A stretch of DNA of 35,562 bases from an uncultured Parabacteroides sp. (lineage in GTDB: Bacteria > Bacteroidota > Bacteroidia > Bacteroidales > Tannerellaceae), in contig CAKUZF010000025.1 of assembly GCA_934718155.1 (NCBI GenBank), positions 1-35,562 on the forward strand, read 5' to 3'. Both the position numbers and the translations under genes were made by a program. Below the pieces are notes generated by a model. It was not told the origin of the DNA. It saw only the letters and a list, made by a program, of their open reading frames with translations, and ran no database searches. Positions 1 through 9,695 of the stretch are shown piece after piece. The stretch's first letter is position 1. Every line of letters begins with the position of its first letter.

Positions 1-165
1 TTATGTAAATCTCTTCAAAGATCGCTTCCTCTCGACCAACAACCTGTCGTTGTTTCTCGATTGCGGGTGCAAAGGTACGCCTATTTTTTGAACCTGCAAA
101 TATTTTCTCTTCTTTTTAAAAATAATATTACACAATAGGCTGAACGATTGTTTCTATCTTTTTGC
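1..165 (-). promoter_or_regulatory. Bacteroidota-type promoter and leader of a gene beyond the left edge
   Basis: Read on the minus strand, TTTG at 100-97, a 19-base spacer and TACCTTTG at 77-70 match the Bacteroidota sigma-70 promoter (TTTG/TTG, 19-21 bases, TAnnTTTG). Transcription should start near 63 and run off the left edge. The 60-odd bases that remain contain no ATG on this strand, so the gene itself lies outside the window or this is a long leader. Between 100 and 165 there is only an AT-rich spacer after malQ, with a weak 5-bp stem (ACAAT/ATTGT) that is not a convincing terminator. Confidence 0.6.
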
Positions 166-2856
166 TTAACACCTACCAGATTCTTCTATCAGAGATAAAA
201 TTTTATCATTAAAAGAATCTGCTGCCAATAGATTCTCTAATGGGATGTGCATTCGATATCGCCAATAATGGCGCGATTCAGCTGGCACATTAATCCTCTC
301 CTCTTCAATACTTGGGTTTTTAATTTCATCATCTATCGCAAACCAATCTTGCAATGGGATTATTACTAAGATTGCATTTGTCTTTAAATGATTAGAAACT
401 ATACGTTCTGCTAGGGCAGATGAACAATCAGCTGGTGCTTCGCCTATTTGACCTAACACCTGATTATAATAACGCTGAGTTTTTGCAGGATCTTCCTTCC
501 ACCAATTCCTCAATGGATTCATATCATGCGTTGATGTTGTACATACTGCGTGGTACGGAATATGGAACATATCACTGAACTCTCTATTTGGAGTCTTTGG
601 CATACGTTCGATCTCCAAACTTAAGATCTGCAACCTATTCATTACTTCTGGCACAGTAGCTGGAATCATACCCAAATCCTCGCCACAGACCAACATTTCC
701 GTTGAAGCGACTAACGGGGTCAAACGCTTATATGCTTGAGCTTTCCAATAATCGTTATGGCGATGATAAAAGAAATGCCAATAAAGCCGATCAAAAGCCT
801 GACGATCCATAGTGCTCAATTCTCGATAAATATATGAATGGTCAGCCGATATTCTAGGATGGAATTTATCTTTATCCTTAGGATCTCGCAAGAACAACAC
901 CTCATTTGCAATAGCAAACAAGCCAGTTTTAATTCGTAATGAAGATTCGTCTGATTTATTAGCAAAAAGAGCCTCTATCTTTTGTTGCGTATTACAGAAA
1001 GATTTTAGCACAAAATGATTTGCGGAGGATTGCGCTAAATAGGTAGCCATTACATCATCCATTAAATCTCCAAACAAATCAGGCAAAAAACATCTATTTA
1101 TATGTGGAGTCGTAAAGCGAGCTTCATTAAAATGCAAGCCAAACTGATTGATTTCGTCCTTAGTAAATGGCAAAGCAGGATTGAAATGACCACAAAGACC
1201 TTGCACATACTCGCAAGGGACCTCCCATATACGGAAAAAGCCCAATATGTGATCGATGCGCAAACAATCGAAATAATCTTCTAATTTATCAAAACGATTC
1301 TTCCACCATTTAAAATGGTTCTGCTCCATTACTTGCCAATCATAGGTAGGGAAAAGCCAATTTTGACCATTTACAGAGAAATCATCAGGTGGGGCACCCG
1401 CCTGACTATTCATATTGAAATAATTGGGTTCCGTCCATGCTTCAACACTAGTTCTACTGACGCCTATCGGCAAATCCCCCTTAAGTACAACCCCATTTTT
1501 GCGAGCATAATCAGATACTGATTTGAATTGATTATGCAACACATACTGCAAGAAATAGTGAAAAGAAATCACCGGCCAAGCATGACTTTTTTCACGACAT
1601 AACGCCTTTCCACGCATTGGATTGTAAACAGCATTTCCATTCCATTGATTAAAATCAGATGTGCCATAGCTGTCTCGCAAATAACAATACATAGCGTACG
1701 GCATTAACCACGCCTTATTACTATCGACGAAGTCCTTAAAATCCTGGCGTTGCAACCACTTTGAGCCTTCCTGTTCAAAAAACTCGCTGCAATAAGCCAA
1801 TTTATATTTTAGAGCTTGCTCATAATCTACAGTAGTTTTCGAATTTAACTCCTGTTGTTTTTCAGCATAAAAAGCAGCACGTTTAGGGTTCTTCAAAGGC
1901 CCCAATTTATTCAAATCAATATATAATGGATGGAGTGCATAAATTGAAATCGCACTATAGGGATAAGAATCCACCCAAGTATGTGTCATTGTGGTATCGT
2001 TCATCGGCAAAAGCTGAATGACACTCTGCTTCGTCTTTCTCGCCCAATCAACTAGCATACGAAGATCACCAAAATCTCCAACACCAAAACTATTCATTGA
2101 ACGCAACGAAAAAACTGGAATAACACATCCTGCTCCTTTCCAAGGGGTATAACAATCTCTGAAAGCCGCATCAGAAACTACAATCGTCGCATTTGACTCG
2201 GGGACAGAGATATTCAAAACACGATTGCCGCCATTCTCCCAGTAAGCTATCTGGCCCAACTCATCATCCCATACAACGTATTTATACTCCAATGGAAAAT
2301 GAAGAGATGTTGCGTCCAAGTCGATGTGCCATTCAGGTGTTTGGTCACAGGTTAGCAACAACGCTTTCTGTGGGTCCCAACCGCCCAAAGCTGGCTGATC
2401 ACCAACAATGGCCAAGCTTTGATTCTTACGCAATTGCGGTGCGAATATCTTAATCTCAAGTTTCTGTTCACAATTCAATCTACGTTTATGTAAATCCGTT
2501 GCATGTGCAAACACGCCTTTTGTAAAAGCAGATGCATAAAATACTTTGTCGTGAGGCATCTCATACCATCTGTCATACACTTCACAAACGGGAGATTCAG
2601 TATCCAACGTCAAGGAATGCCTGCGCTCCCATTCTTCAAAATGTATATGACCATCGCTCATCCGAACAAAATAGCGATAATCTATCCGAGTTACATGATC
2701 AGGGATATCAATAGACAAGGTCCACTCTCCATCAGCATTATAGACCATTTCTTTTGCCAATACGGATTCCCAATTACCTAACTGAGGGATAGAACCTACA
2801 ACACACAGCATCTGTCCCCATACTGTATTATAATGAATATGAAACAGGACTCTCAT
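166..2856 (-). CDS. malQ: 4-alpha-glucanotransferase with two starch-binding domains (GH77, DPE2-like)
   Basis: Cytoplasmic amylomaltase that transfers alpha-1,4-glucan segments between maltodextrins (known for the family). The 896-residue protein starts with two CBM20-type starch-binding domains (about 1-100 and 130-228; GNWE and GGWDP motifs), followed by a GH77 barrel from about 240. The expected catalytic residues are present: nucleophile Asp535 (RIDH), acid/base Glu726 (CGEDLG) and Asp778 (STHDMN). A long insertion in the barrel between about 550 and 690 plus the tandem CBM20 domains resemble plant DPE2, which acts on maltose and heteroglycan. The start at 2856 is preferred because CBM20 homology begins at MRVLFHIHY; an in-frame ATG at 2961 would add 35 unrelated residues overlapping nrdJ. 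It begins 29 bases after the nrdJ stop, so co-transcription is likely. Confidence 0.95.
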   Translation of the reverse strand: MRVLFHIHYNTVWGQMLCVVGSIPQLGNWESVLAKEMVYNADGEWTLSIDIPDHVTRIDYRYFVRMSDGHIHFEEWERRHSLTLDTESPVCEVYDRWYEMPHDKVFYASAFTKGVFAHATDLHKRRLNCEQKLEIKIFAPQLRKNQSLAIVGDQPALGGWDPQKALLLTCDQTPEWHIDLDATSLHFPLEYKYVVWDDELGQIAYWENGGNRVLNISVPESNATIVVSDAAFRDCYTPWKGAGCVIPVFSLRSMNSFGVGDFGDLRMLVDWARKTKQSVIQLLPMNDTTMTHTWVDSYPYSAISIYALHPLYIDLNKLGPLKNPKRAAFYAEKQQELNSKTTVDYEQALKYKLAYCSEFFEQEGSKWLQRQDFKDFVDSNKAWLMPYAMYCYLRDSYGTSDFNQWNGNAVYNPMRGKALCREKSHAWPVISFHYFLQYVLHNQFKSVSDYARKNGVVLKGDLPIGVSRTSVEAWTEPNYFNMNSQAGAPPDDFSVNGQNWLFPTYDWQVMEQNHFKWWKNRFDKLEDYFDCLRIDHILGFFRIWEVPCEYVQGLCGHFNPALPFTKDEINQFGLHFNEARFTTPHINRCFLPDLFGDLMDDVMATYLAQSSANHFVLKSFCNTQQKIEALFANKSDESSLRIKTGLFAIANEVLFLRDPKDKDKFHPRISADHSYIYRELSTMDRQAFDRLYWHFFYHRHNDYWKAQAYKRLTPLVASTEMLVCGEDLGMIPATVPEVMNRLQILSLEIERMPKTPNREFSDMFHIPYHAVCTTSTHDMNPLRNWWKEDPAKTQRYYNQVLGQIGEAPADCSSALAERIVSNHLKTNAILVIIPLQDWFAIDDEIKNPSIEEERINVPAESRHYWRYRMHIPLENLLAADSFNDKILSLIEESGRC

Positions 2857-2885
2857 CTTACTATTATTATAAATTATAAGTTTAT

Positions 2886-5432
2886 TTATCCGCAACGTGA
2901 AGCTCCACAATTCGTGCAGATTAAACACCCCTCTTGATAAACAAGAGTTTCTAACCCACAATTAGGGCATCTTTGCCCTTTCACCTCTGTGCCATTTGGT
3001 AAATATTTCTTCAATGCGCGCTCCACTCCAGTCTTCCAAGTATTTATTGATTCACTGTTTAATTCCATTCCTTGCACCAGTTTTATTACTTGGTCGATTG
3101 GCATACCATAACGCAGAACACCAGATATCAGCTTGGCATAATTCCAATATTCAGGATTAAACTTGCTATCTAGTCCCTCAATCGTCATCTTATAGCCTCG
3201 CTTATTCTTGAATTGAAAATCATAATGCTTTTTTCCATCCTCATCATAGCTCTTGATGATCGTTCCCTTCGAAACATTCTTCGGCAATATTAATCCTTCT
3301 TCATCATCAGCCAAACCGGTGAAGATCTCATACGGACGACCGTTTAAAAGACCTACAAATGCAATCCACTTCTCGCGATTATTTTGAAATTTCACCACAT
3401 CAGCATCCAATTCACGCGGACGTTTCGCCACAATAATAGGAGGCTGCATACACTGATTATTCTCTTTTTTCTTTTTCTTGCTATCCGTAGCCAATAGAAC
3501 ACCAGAACGAGAACCATCACGATAGACCGTACAACCCTTGCAGCCACAACGCCAAGCTTCGACGTATAGCTGGTTAACCAAATCTTCATTGACCGAATTA
3601 GGCAGATTAATCGTTACACTGATCGAATGATCCACCCATTTCTGGACACGGCCCTGCATTCTCACTTTGGCTAGCCAATCCACATCATTTGAAGTTGCCT
3701 TGTAATAAGGAGACTTGGCAACAAGGGCATCCACTTCTGCCTGACCATATTTCTTCGTCACAGAATAGCCATTTGCTAACATCCAAGTAACAAATTTATG
3801 ATGAAACACTGTATACTCCTCAAAAGCGTCACCAGTTTCGTCGACGAAATCTACACGCGATTCCGAATCGTTTGGATTGACTTTTCGTCTTCTTTTATAA
3901 ACTGGAAGGAAAACAGGTTCAATGCCAGAAGTGGTTTGCGTCATCAAACTCGTAGTCCCAGTAGGGGCAATTGTCAAACAGGCAATATTTCGACGTCCAA
4001 AACGCAACATATCCTCATACAAATCAGGCTCTGCCTCACGCAATCTATTGATAAATGGATTCTTCTTCTCACGCTCAGCATCAAATACAGGGAAAGCTCC
4101 ACGCTCTTTAGCTAAATTCACTGAAGAGCGATAAGCCGCCAAGGCCAATGTCTTTTGCACTAGTTCAGCAAAGTTCGTAGCTTCATCAGATCCATAACGT
4201 AAGCCCATAGCAGCCAACATATCACCCTCGGCTGTAATACCTACACCTGTACGACGCCCTTGCAACGTCTTATGCTGAATCTTCTCCCACAAATGTCGCT
4301 CACTCTGCTTGACTTCCATTGATTCTGGATCAGAATCGATCTTTGACAAAATTTGTTCGATTTTCTCCGATTCCAAATCTATGATGTCATCCATTATACG
4401 TTGAGCCAACGACACATGACTTCGGAACAGATCAAAGTCGAAATACGAATCTTTCGTAAACGGATTCACCACATACGAATAGAGGTTGATAGCCAACAAA
4501 CGACAACTATCGTAGGGACACAAAGGAATTTCTCCACAAGGATTGGTCGAGACCGTTCGAAAACCTAAATCAGCGTAACAATCAGGTACAGACTCACGTA
4601 AAATCGTATCCCAGAAAAGCACACCTGGCTCTGCCGATTTCCAAGCATTATGAATTATCTTCTTCCATAAAGCAGCAGCATCCACATCCTTTACATACAA
4701 AGGTTGTTCAGAAGAAATAGGATATTGTTGACGATATGGCAAACCTTCAGTCGCAGCACGCATAAATTCATCGTCAATCTTAACAGAAACATTGGCGCCT
4801 GTCACTTTCCCTTCTGTCATCTTAGCATCAATAAACGCTTCAGAATCTGGATGTTTAATTGACACACTAAGCATTAACGCTCCTCTACGACCATCTTGAG
4901 CCACCTCGCGCGTCGAATTAGAGTAACGCTCCATAAATGGAACTAAGCCGGTTGAGGTCAGAGCTGAGTTTTTTACAGGAGAACCCTTCGGGCGAATATG
5001 CGAGAGATCATGGCCTACGCCTCCTCTGCGCTTCATAAGTTGCACTTGTTCCTCATCAATTCGGATAATAGCACCATAAGAATCAGCCTGACCCTCCAAT
5101 CCAATCACAAAGCAATTAGAAAGAGAGGCGATCTGAAACTCATTACCAATTCCAGTCATTGGGCTTCCTTGCGGAACGATATAACGGAAATGATCAAACA
5201 AATCGAAGAGTTCTTGTTCAGAGAGTGGATTTGGATATTTCGCCTCTATTCGAGCTATCTCTCCAGCCAAGCGATGATGCATATCCACTGGAGATTTCTC
5301 ATAAATATTGCCAAGAGCATCCTTGAGGGCATATTTATTCACCCAAACCTTAGCCGCCAACTCATCACCGGTAAAATAGTTCAATGAAGCTTTAAATGCC
5401 TCGTCAAAAGTATAAGTTCTACGATCCTCCAT
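2886..5432 (-). CDS. nrdJ: Adenosylcobalamin-dependent (class II) ribonucleotide reductase
   Basis: Reduces ribonucleotides to deoxyribonucleotides with a radical generated from adenosylcobalamin, so it does not require oxygen. The 848-residue protein carries the class II signature: Cys107 (SNCFV) and Cys310 as the redox pair, thiyl-radical Cys299 with Asn297 and Glu301 in NPCGE, and the loop RRGGVGHDLSHIRPKGS near 136-152. There is no obvious N-terminal ATP cone. Near 630-645 a cysteine-rich CGCKGC precedes YRDGSRSG, and the C-terminus has two CxxC pairs (CPNCG, CTNCG) typical of the zinc/redox tail that regenerates the active-site disulfide. It lies 45 bases downstream of dnaA and 29 bases upstream of malQ. 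The need for adenosylcobalamin links it to the cob genes at 16.7-21.2 kb. Confidence 0.96.
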   Translation of the reverse strand: MEDRRTYTFDEAFKASLNYFTGDELAAKVWVNKYALKDALGNIYEKSPVDMHHRLAGEIARIEAKYPNPLSEQELFDLFDHFRYIVPQGSPMTGIGNEFQIASLSNCFVIGLEGQADSYGAIIRIDEEQVQLMKRRGGVGHDLSHIRPKGSPVKNSALTSTGLVPFMERYSNSTREVAQDGRRGALMLSVSIKHPDSEAFIDAKMTEGKVTGANVSVKIDDEFMRAATEGLPYRQQYPISSEQPLYVKDVDAAALWKKIIHNAWKSAEPGVLFWDTILRESVPDCYADLGFRTVSTNPCGEIPLCPYDSCRLLAINLYSYVVNPFTKDSYFDFDLFRSHVSLAQRIMDDIIDLESEKIEQILSKIDSDPESMEVKQSERHLWEKIQHKTLQGRRTGVGITAEGDMLAAMGLRYGSDEATNFAELVQKTLALAAYRSSVNLAKERGAFPVFDAEREKKNPFINRLREAEPDLYEDMLRFGRRNIACLTIAPTGTTSLMTQTTSGIEPVFLPVYKRRRKVNPNDSESRVDFVDETGDAFEEYTVFHHKFVTWMLANGYSVTKKYGQAEVDALVAKSPYYKATSNDVDWLAKVRMQGRVQKWVDHSISVTINLPNSVNEDLVNQLYVEAWRCGCKGCTVYRDGSRSGVLLATDSKKKKKENNQCMQPPIIVAKRPRELDADVVKFQNNREKWIAFVGLLNGRPYEIFTGLADDEEGLILPKNVSKGTIIKSYDEDGKKHYDFQFKNKRGYKMTIEGLDSKFNPEYWNYAKLISGVLRYGMPIDQVIKLVQGMELNSESINTWKTGVERALKKYLPNGTEVKGQRCPNCGLETLVYQEGCLICTNCGASRCG

Positions 5433-5477
5433 TATCTTGCTTGTTTATGTATCACCCTAACTATTCCTATCAAGAGA

Positions 5478-6905
5478 TTAATTTTTTAGCAGAACTTCAA
5501 TAGCTTCGACGGATGCTGCGAAATCCTTACTCGTCTCAATCTGATCTTTGATTGTCTTACAAGCGTGCAACACCGTCGCATGATCTCGCCTTCCCACGAT
5601 TTTGCCAATATTCGAAAGTGAGCAATCTGTATATTTCTTCGAAAGATACATTGCCACTTGACGAGCTTGTACAATCTCACGTTTGCGAGAATTTGTCTGC
5701 AACATAGACTGTTCCAAATTAAAGAACCGACACACCGTCTCCTGAATAGATTGAACCGAAAGCTGCTTTTTCTCCAAACGAACTGACTGGCTAATCACAC
5801 GTTTCGCCAAAGAGAGATCAATCTCTCGGTTGTTGATCACTGCATTAGCTTGCAAAGAGACCAAAATTCCCTCCAGATCACGCACATTGTCGGTCACATT
5901 GTCCGCAATAAAGTTGAATACCTCATCAGGAATCACTATGCCATCATGTGTAATCTTATTCTTCAAGATTTTTTTACGCAAAGCCAAGTCAGGACGAGAC
6001 AGTTCTGCCGTTAAGCCCCATTTCAAACGAGTTATCAAACGCTCCTCCATACCTTGTAAATCCACGGGCGGCTTATCCGAGGTCAAAATCAACTGCTTAC
6101 CCAACTGGTGCAAATGATTGAAAATATGAAAGAATGTATTTTGAGTGCGATCCATACCTATCATCTCTTGAATATCATCCAGGATCAGCACGTCGATATT
6201 TTGGTAAAAATGCAAGAAATCATTGGTCGTATTCTTACGAACAGCATCAGTAAACTGCATACGGAACAAGTGCGAAGACACATAAAGCACCCGCAACTCA
6301 GAGTGTAATTCACGTATCCGTGTACCAATTGCATAGCAAAGGTGTGTCTTTCCTACACCCGACGGTCCATAAATAAAAAGCGGATTAAACGTAGTCGAGC
6401 CCGGCTCCTGGGCTACGGCTTCTCCTGCTGCACGCACCAGTTTGTTACTCGACCCCTCAAAATAGTTCTCAAAGTTATAACGAGGATTCAAGTGAGGATC
6501 CACATCTTGCGGCATAACAGTCGAAAAAGGGCTAGGTGTCTGCATAGTATTCTTTGCCACAGTAGGCTTTACCACTGGAGACAATTTTTCCGCAGGATAG
6601 TCAACCGTACCCACTCCCCCAGCGCTCTTATCCACCATGATGCGATATTTCAACTGGATGCCTTGACCAAAGACACGATTCAAAGTCACCGTCAACACAT
6701 TCATGTAATGCGCCTCCAGAAACTCGTAGAAGAACTGACTTGGCACTTGCACCGTTAGTTCCTTATCTGAACGACCATTTCGGTCTTTCTCTTCGTAAGC
6801 CAACGGAACAATCGGTCGAAACCACGTCTCATACGGTTGCTGAGGCACAATATCTCTTATTATACCCAAACACTTATCCCATAACAACTTAAAATCAGTC
6901 TGCAT
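5478..6905 (-). CDS. dnaA: Chromosomal replication initiator protein DnaA
   Basis: AAA+ ATPase that binds DnaA boxes and opens the replication origin. The 475-residue protein has all expected parts: N-terminal oligomerisation domain (about 1-90, with WFRPI near 28), a variable linker (about 95-140), an AAA+ core with Walker A GPSGVGKTHL (180-189) and Walker B LILDDIQ, and the C-terminal DNA-binding helix-turn-helix containing GRRDHATVLHACKTI. Length is normal. No DnaA-box cluster (TTATNCACA-like) was seen in the flanking intergenic sequence, so the origin is probably elsewhere. The 351-bp gap upstream separates it from the MCE gene; downstream it runs into nrdJ after 45 bases without a visible terminator. 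Confidence 0.97.
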   Translation of the reverse strand: MQTDFKLLWDKCLGIIRDIVPQQPYETWFRPIVPLAYEEKDRNGRSDKELTVQVPSQFFYEFLEAHYMNVLTVTLNRVFGQGIQLKYRIMVDKSAGGVGTVDYPAEKLSPVVKPTVAKNTMQTPSPFSTVMPQDVDPHLNPRYNFENYFEGSSNKLVRAAGEAVAQEPGSTTFNPLFIYGPSGVGKTHLCYAIGTRIRELHSELRVLYVSSHLFRMQFTDAVRKNTTNDFLHFYQNIDVLILDDIQEMIGMDRTQNTFFHIFNHLHQLGKQLILTSDKPPVDLQGMEERLITRLKWGLTAELSRPDLALRKKILKNKITHDGIVIPDEVFNFIADNVTDNVRDLEGILVSLQANAVINNREIDLSLAKRVISQSVRLEKKQLSVQSIQETVCRFFNLEQSMLQTNSRKREIVQARQVAMYLSKKYTDCSLSNIGKIVGRRDHATVLHACKTIKDQIETSKDFAASVEAIEVLLKN

Positions 6906-7256
6906 CTTTACTCTAATTCTTCTACTTTAACTTTATCGACATTTAGCACGACAAAGGTTGTAAATTTATTCTTAAAAAAAAAGCGGCTTTCCGTTTGGAA
7001 TATTCTTTTTTTTAATATCTATTTTAATCTCAAACAGTTACAAACGCAAGATCGCAGCCCACCCAAGAAACAGACTTTAAAGCCACAGAAGCCATACGCA
7101 ACGTCTCCCTGCAATGGCCATCTTTTCGCTTCGTAAAGCCCGCAAACAACGTCTATGCGGCTTCTACGTCACCTTAGAAGGGATCTATTCCATCAAGGCA
7201 AAACCAGATATATATGCCTTCGATTATTTAGAATTGTCTGTTTTTACGCAAAGCTA
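6906..7256. other. Intergenic region between dnaA and the MCE-domain gene
   Basis: This 351-bp gap is AT-rich near dnaA (6960-7030, A and T runs) and closer to average beyond. It should hold the dnaA promoter: CAAAGGTT at 6952-6959 reads AACCTTTG on the minus strand, one base from a perfect -7 box, but no matching -33 element was found. An imperfect inverted repeat (AGAAGCC at about 7086 against GGCTTCT at about 7160) and a short hairpin (AAGGCA/TGCCTT, about 7195-7220) are visible. A short plus-strand reading frame here (7114-7296) has no recognisable features and runs into the MCE gene, so it is not called. Confidence 0.5.
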
Positions 7257-8156
7257 CTACTTATCCTTCTTTCCAAAAATCGAGAAGTGCACATAACGTT
7301 TCGGATGCTCACGCAAATCCAGCAACAAAAGAGATGCATTTTCCATCGTTCCATTCAGATTGTCATAGAACTGTCTATCATTCAACAGTAGACCAAGGCT
7401 GTTATCTGAGCTATTCAACTTTTCAGTGGTCAACTTCAGGTTCGACAAAGTCTCGTTAACTGATTTCATCGTACCTTCCAGGTCAATATCCCTCATTTGG
7501 CTGCTCACGGCCGAGAAGTTGTCGGTTATATTCTTGAGATTATCAACAATCTGCGGCATATCCTTAGCCAACAGCAAATCCAACTGACGACTCGAGTGCT
7601 CCAAAGAGGAAGTTGTATGCTCCACATGCTCCAACGACCGAACCAAAGCAGGATGATTCACTAAGGTCTGCAACCCTCCAAGAATCGAATCTATTTTTGG
7701 CAATAATTTTTCTACGCTGGGCAACAAACTTTCTTGCACAGAGGTCATCATATCAGAATCCATGCGCCCCTCGATGGTATCTCCCGAGCGGTAATAATCA
7801 TCTACAAACGAATTCAAGTGAATATGCAGCTCAGCTCCACTCAAGAATGTGTTCAGGATAGAAATATAGCTACCCTTGTTGATACGCATATTATCCTCCA
7901 GGCTAACCAAAACTGTAATCTTTCCAGTCTTGTTGTAGTCGTAATTAATCTCACGTACTAAACCCACCTTAAAACCCTCAACGTAAACGGGACTAGAAAC
8001 AGTCACGCCAGTCACGTTAGAGAACGTCACGTAATAATGATTCGATGGCTTAAACAAGTTTACACCTTTCAAAAAATTGATTCCTATATATAACAACGCT
8101 AAGCTGACGATCGACACCAATCCTATTTTCGCCTCTTTAGTGAACACAGTTTTCAT
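7257..8156 (-). CDS. MCE/MlaD-family lipid-transport substrate-binding protein
   Basis: Probable inner-membrane-anchored MCE-domain protein that, by family, handles phospholipids or other lipids between inner and outer membrane. The 299-residue protein has one N-terminal membrane helix (about 10-30, KIGLVSIVSLALLYIGINFL), one MCE domain (about 37-115, with FSNVTGVTVSSPVYVEGFKVG) and a long helical, probably coiled-coil C-terminal part (about 140-280) rich in leucine, serine and asparagine. No MlaE or MlaF gene is adjacent, so its ABC partner is elsewhere. It follows the amidase by 28 bases on the same strand and is probably co-transcribed, an amidase-MCE order I recall from other Bacteroidales near dnaA. 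Confidence 0.85.
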   Translation of the reverse strand: MKTVFTKEAKIGLVSIVSLALLYIGINFLKGVNLFKPSNHYYVTFSNVTGVTVSSPVYVEGFKVGLVREINYDYNKTGKITVLVSLEDNMRINKGSYISILNTFLSGAELHIHLNSFVDDYYRSGDTIEGRMDSDMMTSVQESLLPSVEKLLPKIDSILGGLQTLVNHPALVRSLEHVEHTTSSLEHSSRQLDLLLAKDMPQIVDNLKNITDNFSAVSSQMRDIDLEGTMKSVNETLSNLKLTTEKLNSSDNSLGLLLNDRQFYDNLNGTMENASLLLLDLREHPKRYVHFSIFGKKDK

Positions 8157-8184
8157 ATTTTTCCTTTCTTTACTTACGATTCAA

Positions 8185-9510
8185 TTAATAACTCACCTTT
8201 TTCCCATCTTTGAAGCCCACAATAAATGCATCCTTGAAATCCTTCAGAAGCTTTTTGCGAATCTGCTTTATCTCTGAGAAGCTTGTCGTTTCTCCATAGG
8301 TGTATTTATAGATTCCGTTTTCCACATAATAACCCACAGGCTTATACCCTTTCAATCGGCTCGAGCTTGATGGGAGAAGCTTGGATGCGGTCAGAATCTG
8401 CACCTTATATACAGTCTTGTTCTTCAAATTATCCATCATGGGTTGCGAGACGATCTCTGTGTCTTTCCCAGGGCGAGCAGTAGTTTGAACAGGCGCTGGA
8501 GCCTGTGCTTTCTTTTCAGCAGCCCTTTCCGCAGCATTCTTGGATTCTAGATGACGTTTTCGGTAAGCAACATAGGCCTCACTTCCCACTGGAGCGTTCG
8601 CTGCCTCATCCTCTTCTATTTGTTCCGATATCTTATGGGTACTGGAAGCATCTTCTGCCTTCTCATGAGCAGAATCGGTCTCTCTAGACAAAACCGTCTG
8701 CTTAGAGTTAGAGGAGGTGTTTATTATAGCTCCCGTCCGGCGATCGTAATTCTGTTTATAACGAACAAAGGCCTGATAAAGCGCACCTGCTAACGCACGC
8801 TGCCCTTTGTCGGATGCTAAATACCTTTCTTCTTGCTGATTAGAAATATAGCCTAACTCTACCAATACACTGGGCATACTCGTCTTGCGCAACACTAAGA
8901 AACCTGCCTGACGCACACCTCGATCCACCCGTTTCACATCTTTAAATGCTTTTTGAATCTCAGACGCCAAAGAGATGCTTTGCTCCACATGTCTGTTTTG
9001 CATGAACTCGAAGATGATATAAGATTCGCTAGAATTGGGGTCGAAACCCTCGTAACGTTGCTTGTAATTATCCTCTAATAGGATTGCAGAGTTCTCGCTC
9101 ATAGCAACCTCCAAGTTCTCATCCGTACGCGCTAAACCCAACGTATAGGTTTCAGTTCCCTGCACACTACTCCCTCGTTTGACCGCATTAGTATGAATCG
9201 AAATGAAAAGATTCGCTTTGTTTCGGTTTGCAATATCGGCTCGTTCGTCAAGTTCCACAAACCGGTCAGTCTTACGAGTGTAAACTACTTTTACATCTTT
9301 TGATCGTTCCTCGATGAAAGCGCCTAATTTCAATGCAACAGCAAGATTTATCGCCTTCTCATTGATGCGTGCGCCACGAGCACCCGGATCCTTTCCTCCA
9401 TGTCCCGCATCGATCACCACTGTAAACGAACGTGCACAAAGAGGCATAAACACCATCGCAAACAGCCAAACCACCAGCATCCTACTGATAAAACGACCTT
9501 TTTCACTCAC
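8185..9510 (-). CDS. N-acetylmuramoyl-L-alanine amidase (Amidase_3) with SPOR-like C-terminus
   Basis: Zinc amidase that cuts the bond between N-acetylmuramic acid and L-alanine in peptidoglycan, acting in the periplasm and usually in cell separation. A hydrophobic N-terminal signal (MLVVWLFAMVFMPLCARS) precedes the catalytic domain (about 28-255). Zinc ligands are in DAGHGG, INEKAIN and SIHTNA, and the catalytic Glu is in LVELGYISN. A low-complexity charged linker (about 265-355) leads to a C-terminal SPOR-like fold (TVYKVQILTASK to the end), expected to bind denuded glycan at the septum. The start could be 9510 or the internal ATG at 9480 directly before the signal peptide. It is the first gene of a probable two-gene unit with the MCE gene. 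Confidence 0.92.
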   Translation of the reverse strand: MSEKGRFISRMLVVWLFAMVFMPLCARSFTVVIDAGHGGKDPGARGARINEKAINLAVALKLGAFIEERSKDVKVVYTRKTDRFVELDERADIANRNKANLFISIHTNAVKRGSSVQGTETYTLGLARTDENLEVAMSENSAILLEDNYKQRYEGFDPNSSESYIIFEFMQNRHVEQSISLASEIQKAFKDVKRVDRGVRQAGFLVLRKTSMPSVLVELGYISNQQEERYLASDKGQRALAGALYQAFVRYKQNYDRRTGAIINTSSNSKQTVLSRETDSAHEKAEDASSTHKISEQIEEDEAANAPVGSEAYVAYRKRHLESKNAAERAAEKKAQAPAPVQTTARPGKDTEIVSQPMMDNLKNKTVYKVQILTASKLLPSSSSRLKGYKPVGYYVENGIYKYTYGETTSFSEIKQIRKKLLKDFKDAFIVGFKDGKKVSY

Positions 9511-9566
9511 TTCGCTAAGACCTCCTGCATATATGTTAATACCTCAATGTTATTTAAAAGTTGAGG

Positions 9567-9574
9567 CAAAGGTA
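9567..9574 (-). promoter_or_regulatory. -7 promoter element of the amidase gene
   Basis: On the minus strand the bases read TACCTTTG, a perfect TAnnTTTG box, 56 bases upstream of the 9510 start. The -33 element is poor: the best match at the right distance is CTG at about 9594-9596 instead of TTG. Confidence 0.5.
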
Positions 9575-9620
9575 ATGTTTTTTTCGCAGACGGCAGCTTC
9601 CTTCAGATCGAATTAGACAC

Positions 9621-9664
9621 AAAAAAAGAGGGAAATGCCATCGAGATGACATCTCCCCCTTTCA
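9621..9664 (-). terminator. Rho-independent terminator of the rpsF-rpsR-rplI operon
   Basis: On the minus strand a G-rich arm (complement of about 9646-9664) pairs with about 9624-9642 with few mismatches over some 17 bp around a tetraloop, directly followed by a run of seven T. It lies about 30 bases after the rplI stop. Confidence 0.8.
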
Positions 9665-9695
9665 TTATAACACCTTAACTCTGAAATAGTCGATA

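Noticed and set aside
6906..7256. Replication origin next to dnaA
   Set aside because: No cluster of DnaA-box-like 9-mers was found in this gap; isolated near-matches elsewhere lie inside genes.
7114..7296. Plus-strand 60-codon frame between dnaA and the MCE gene
   Set aside because: No recognisable protein features, no promoter, and it overlaps the end of the MCE gene.
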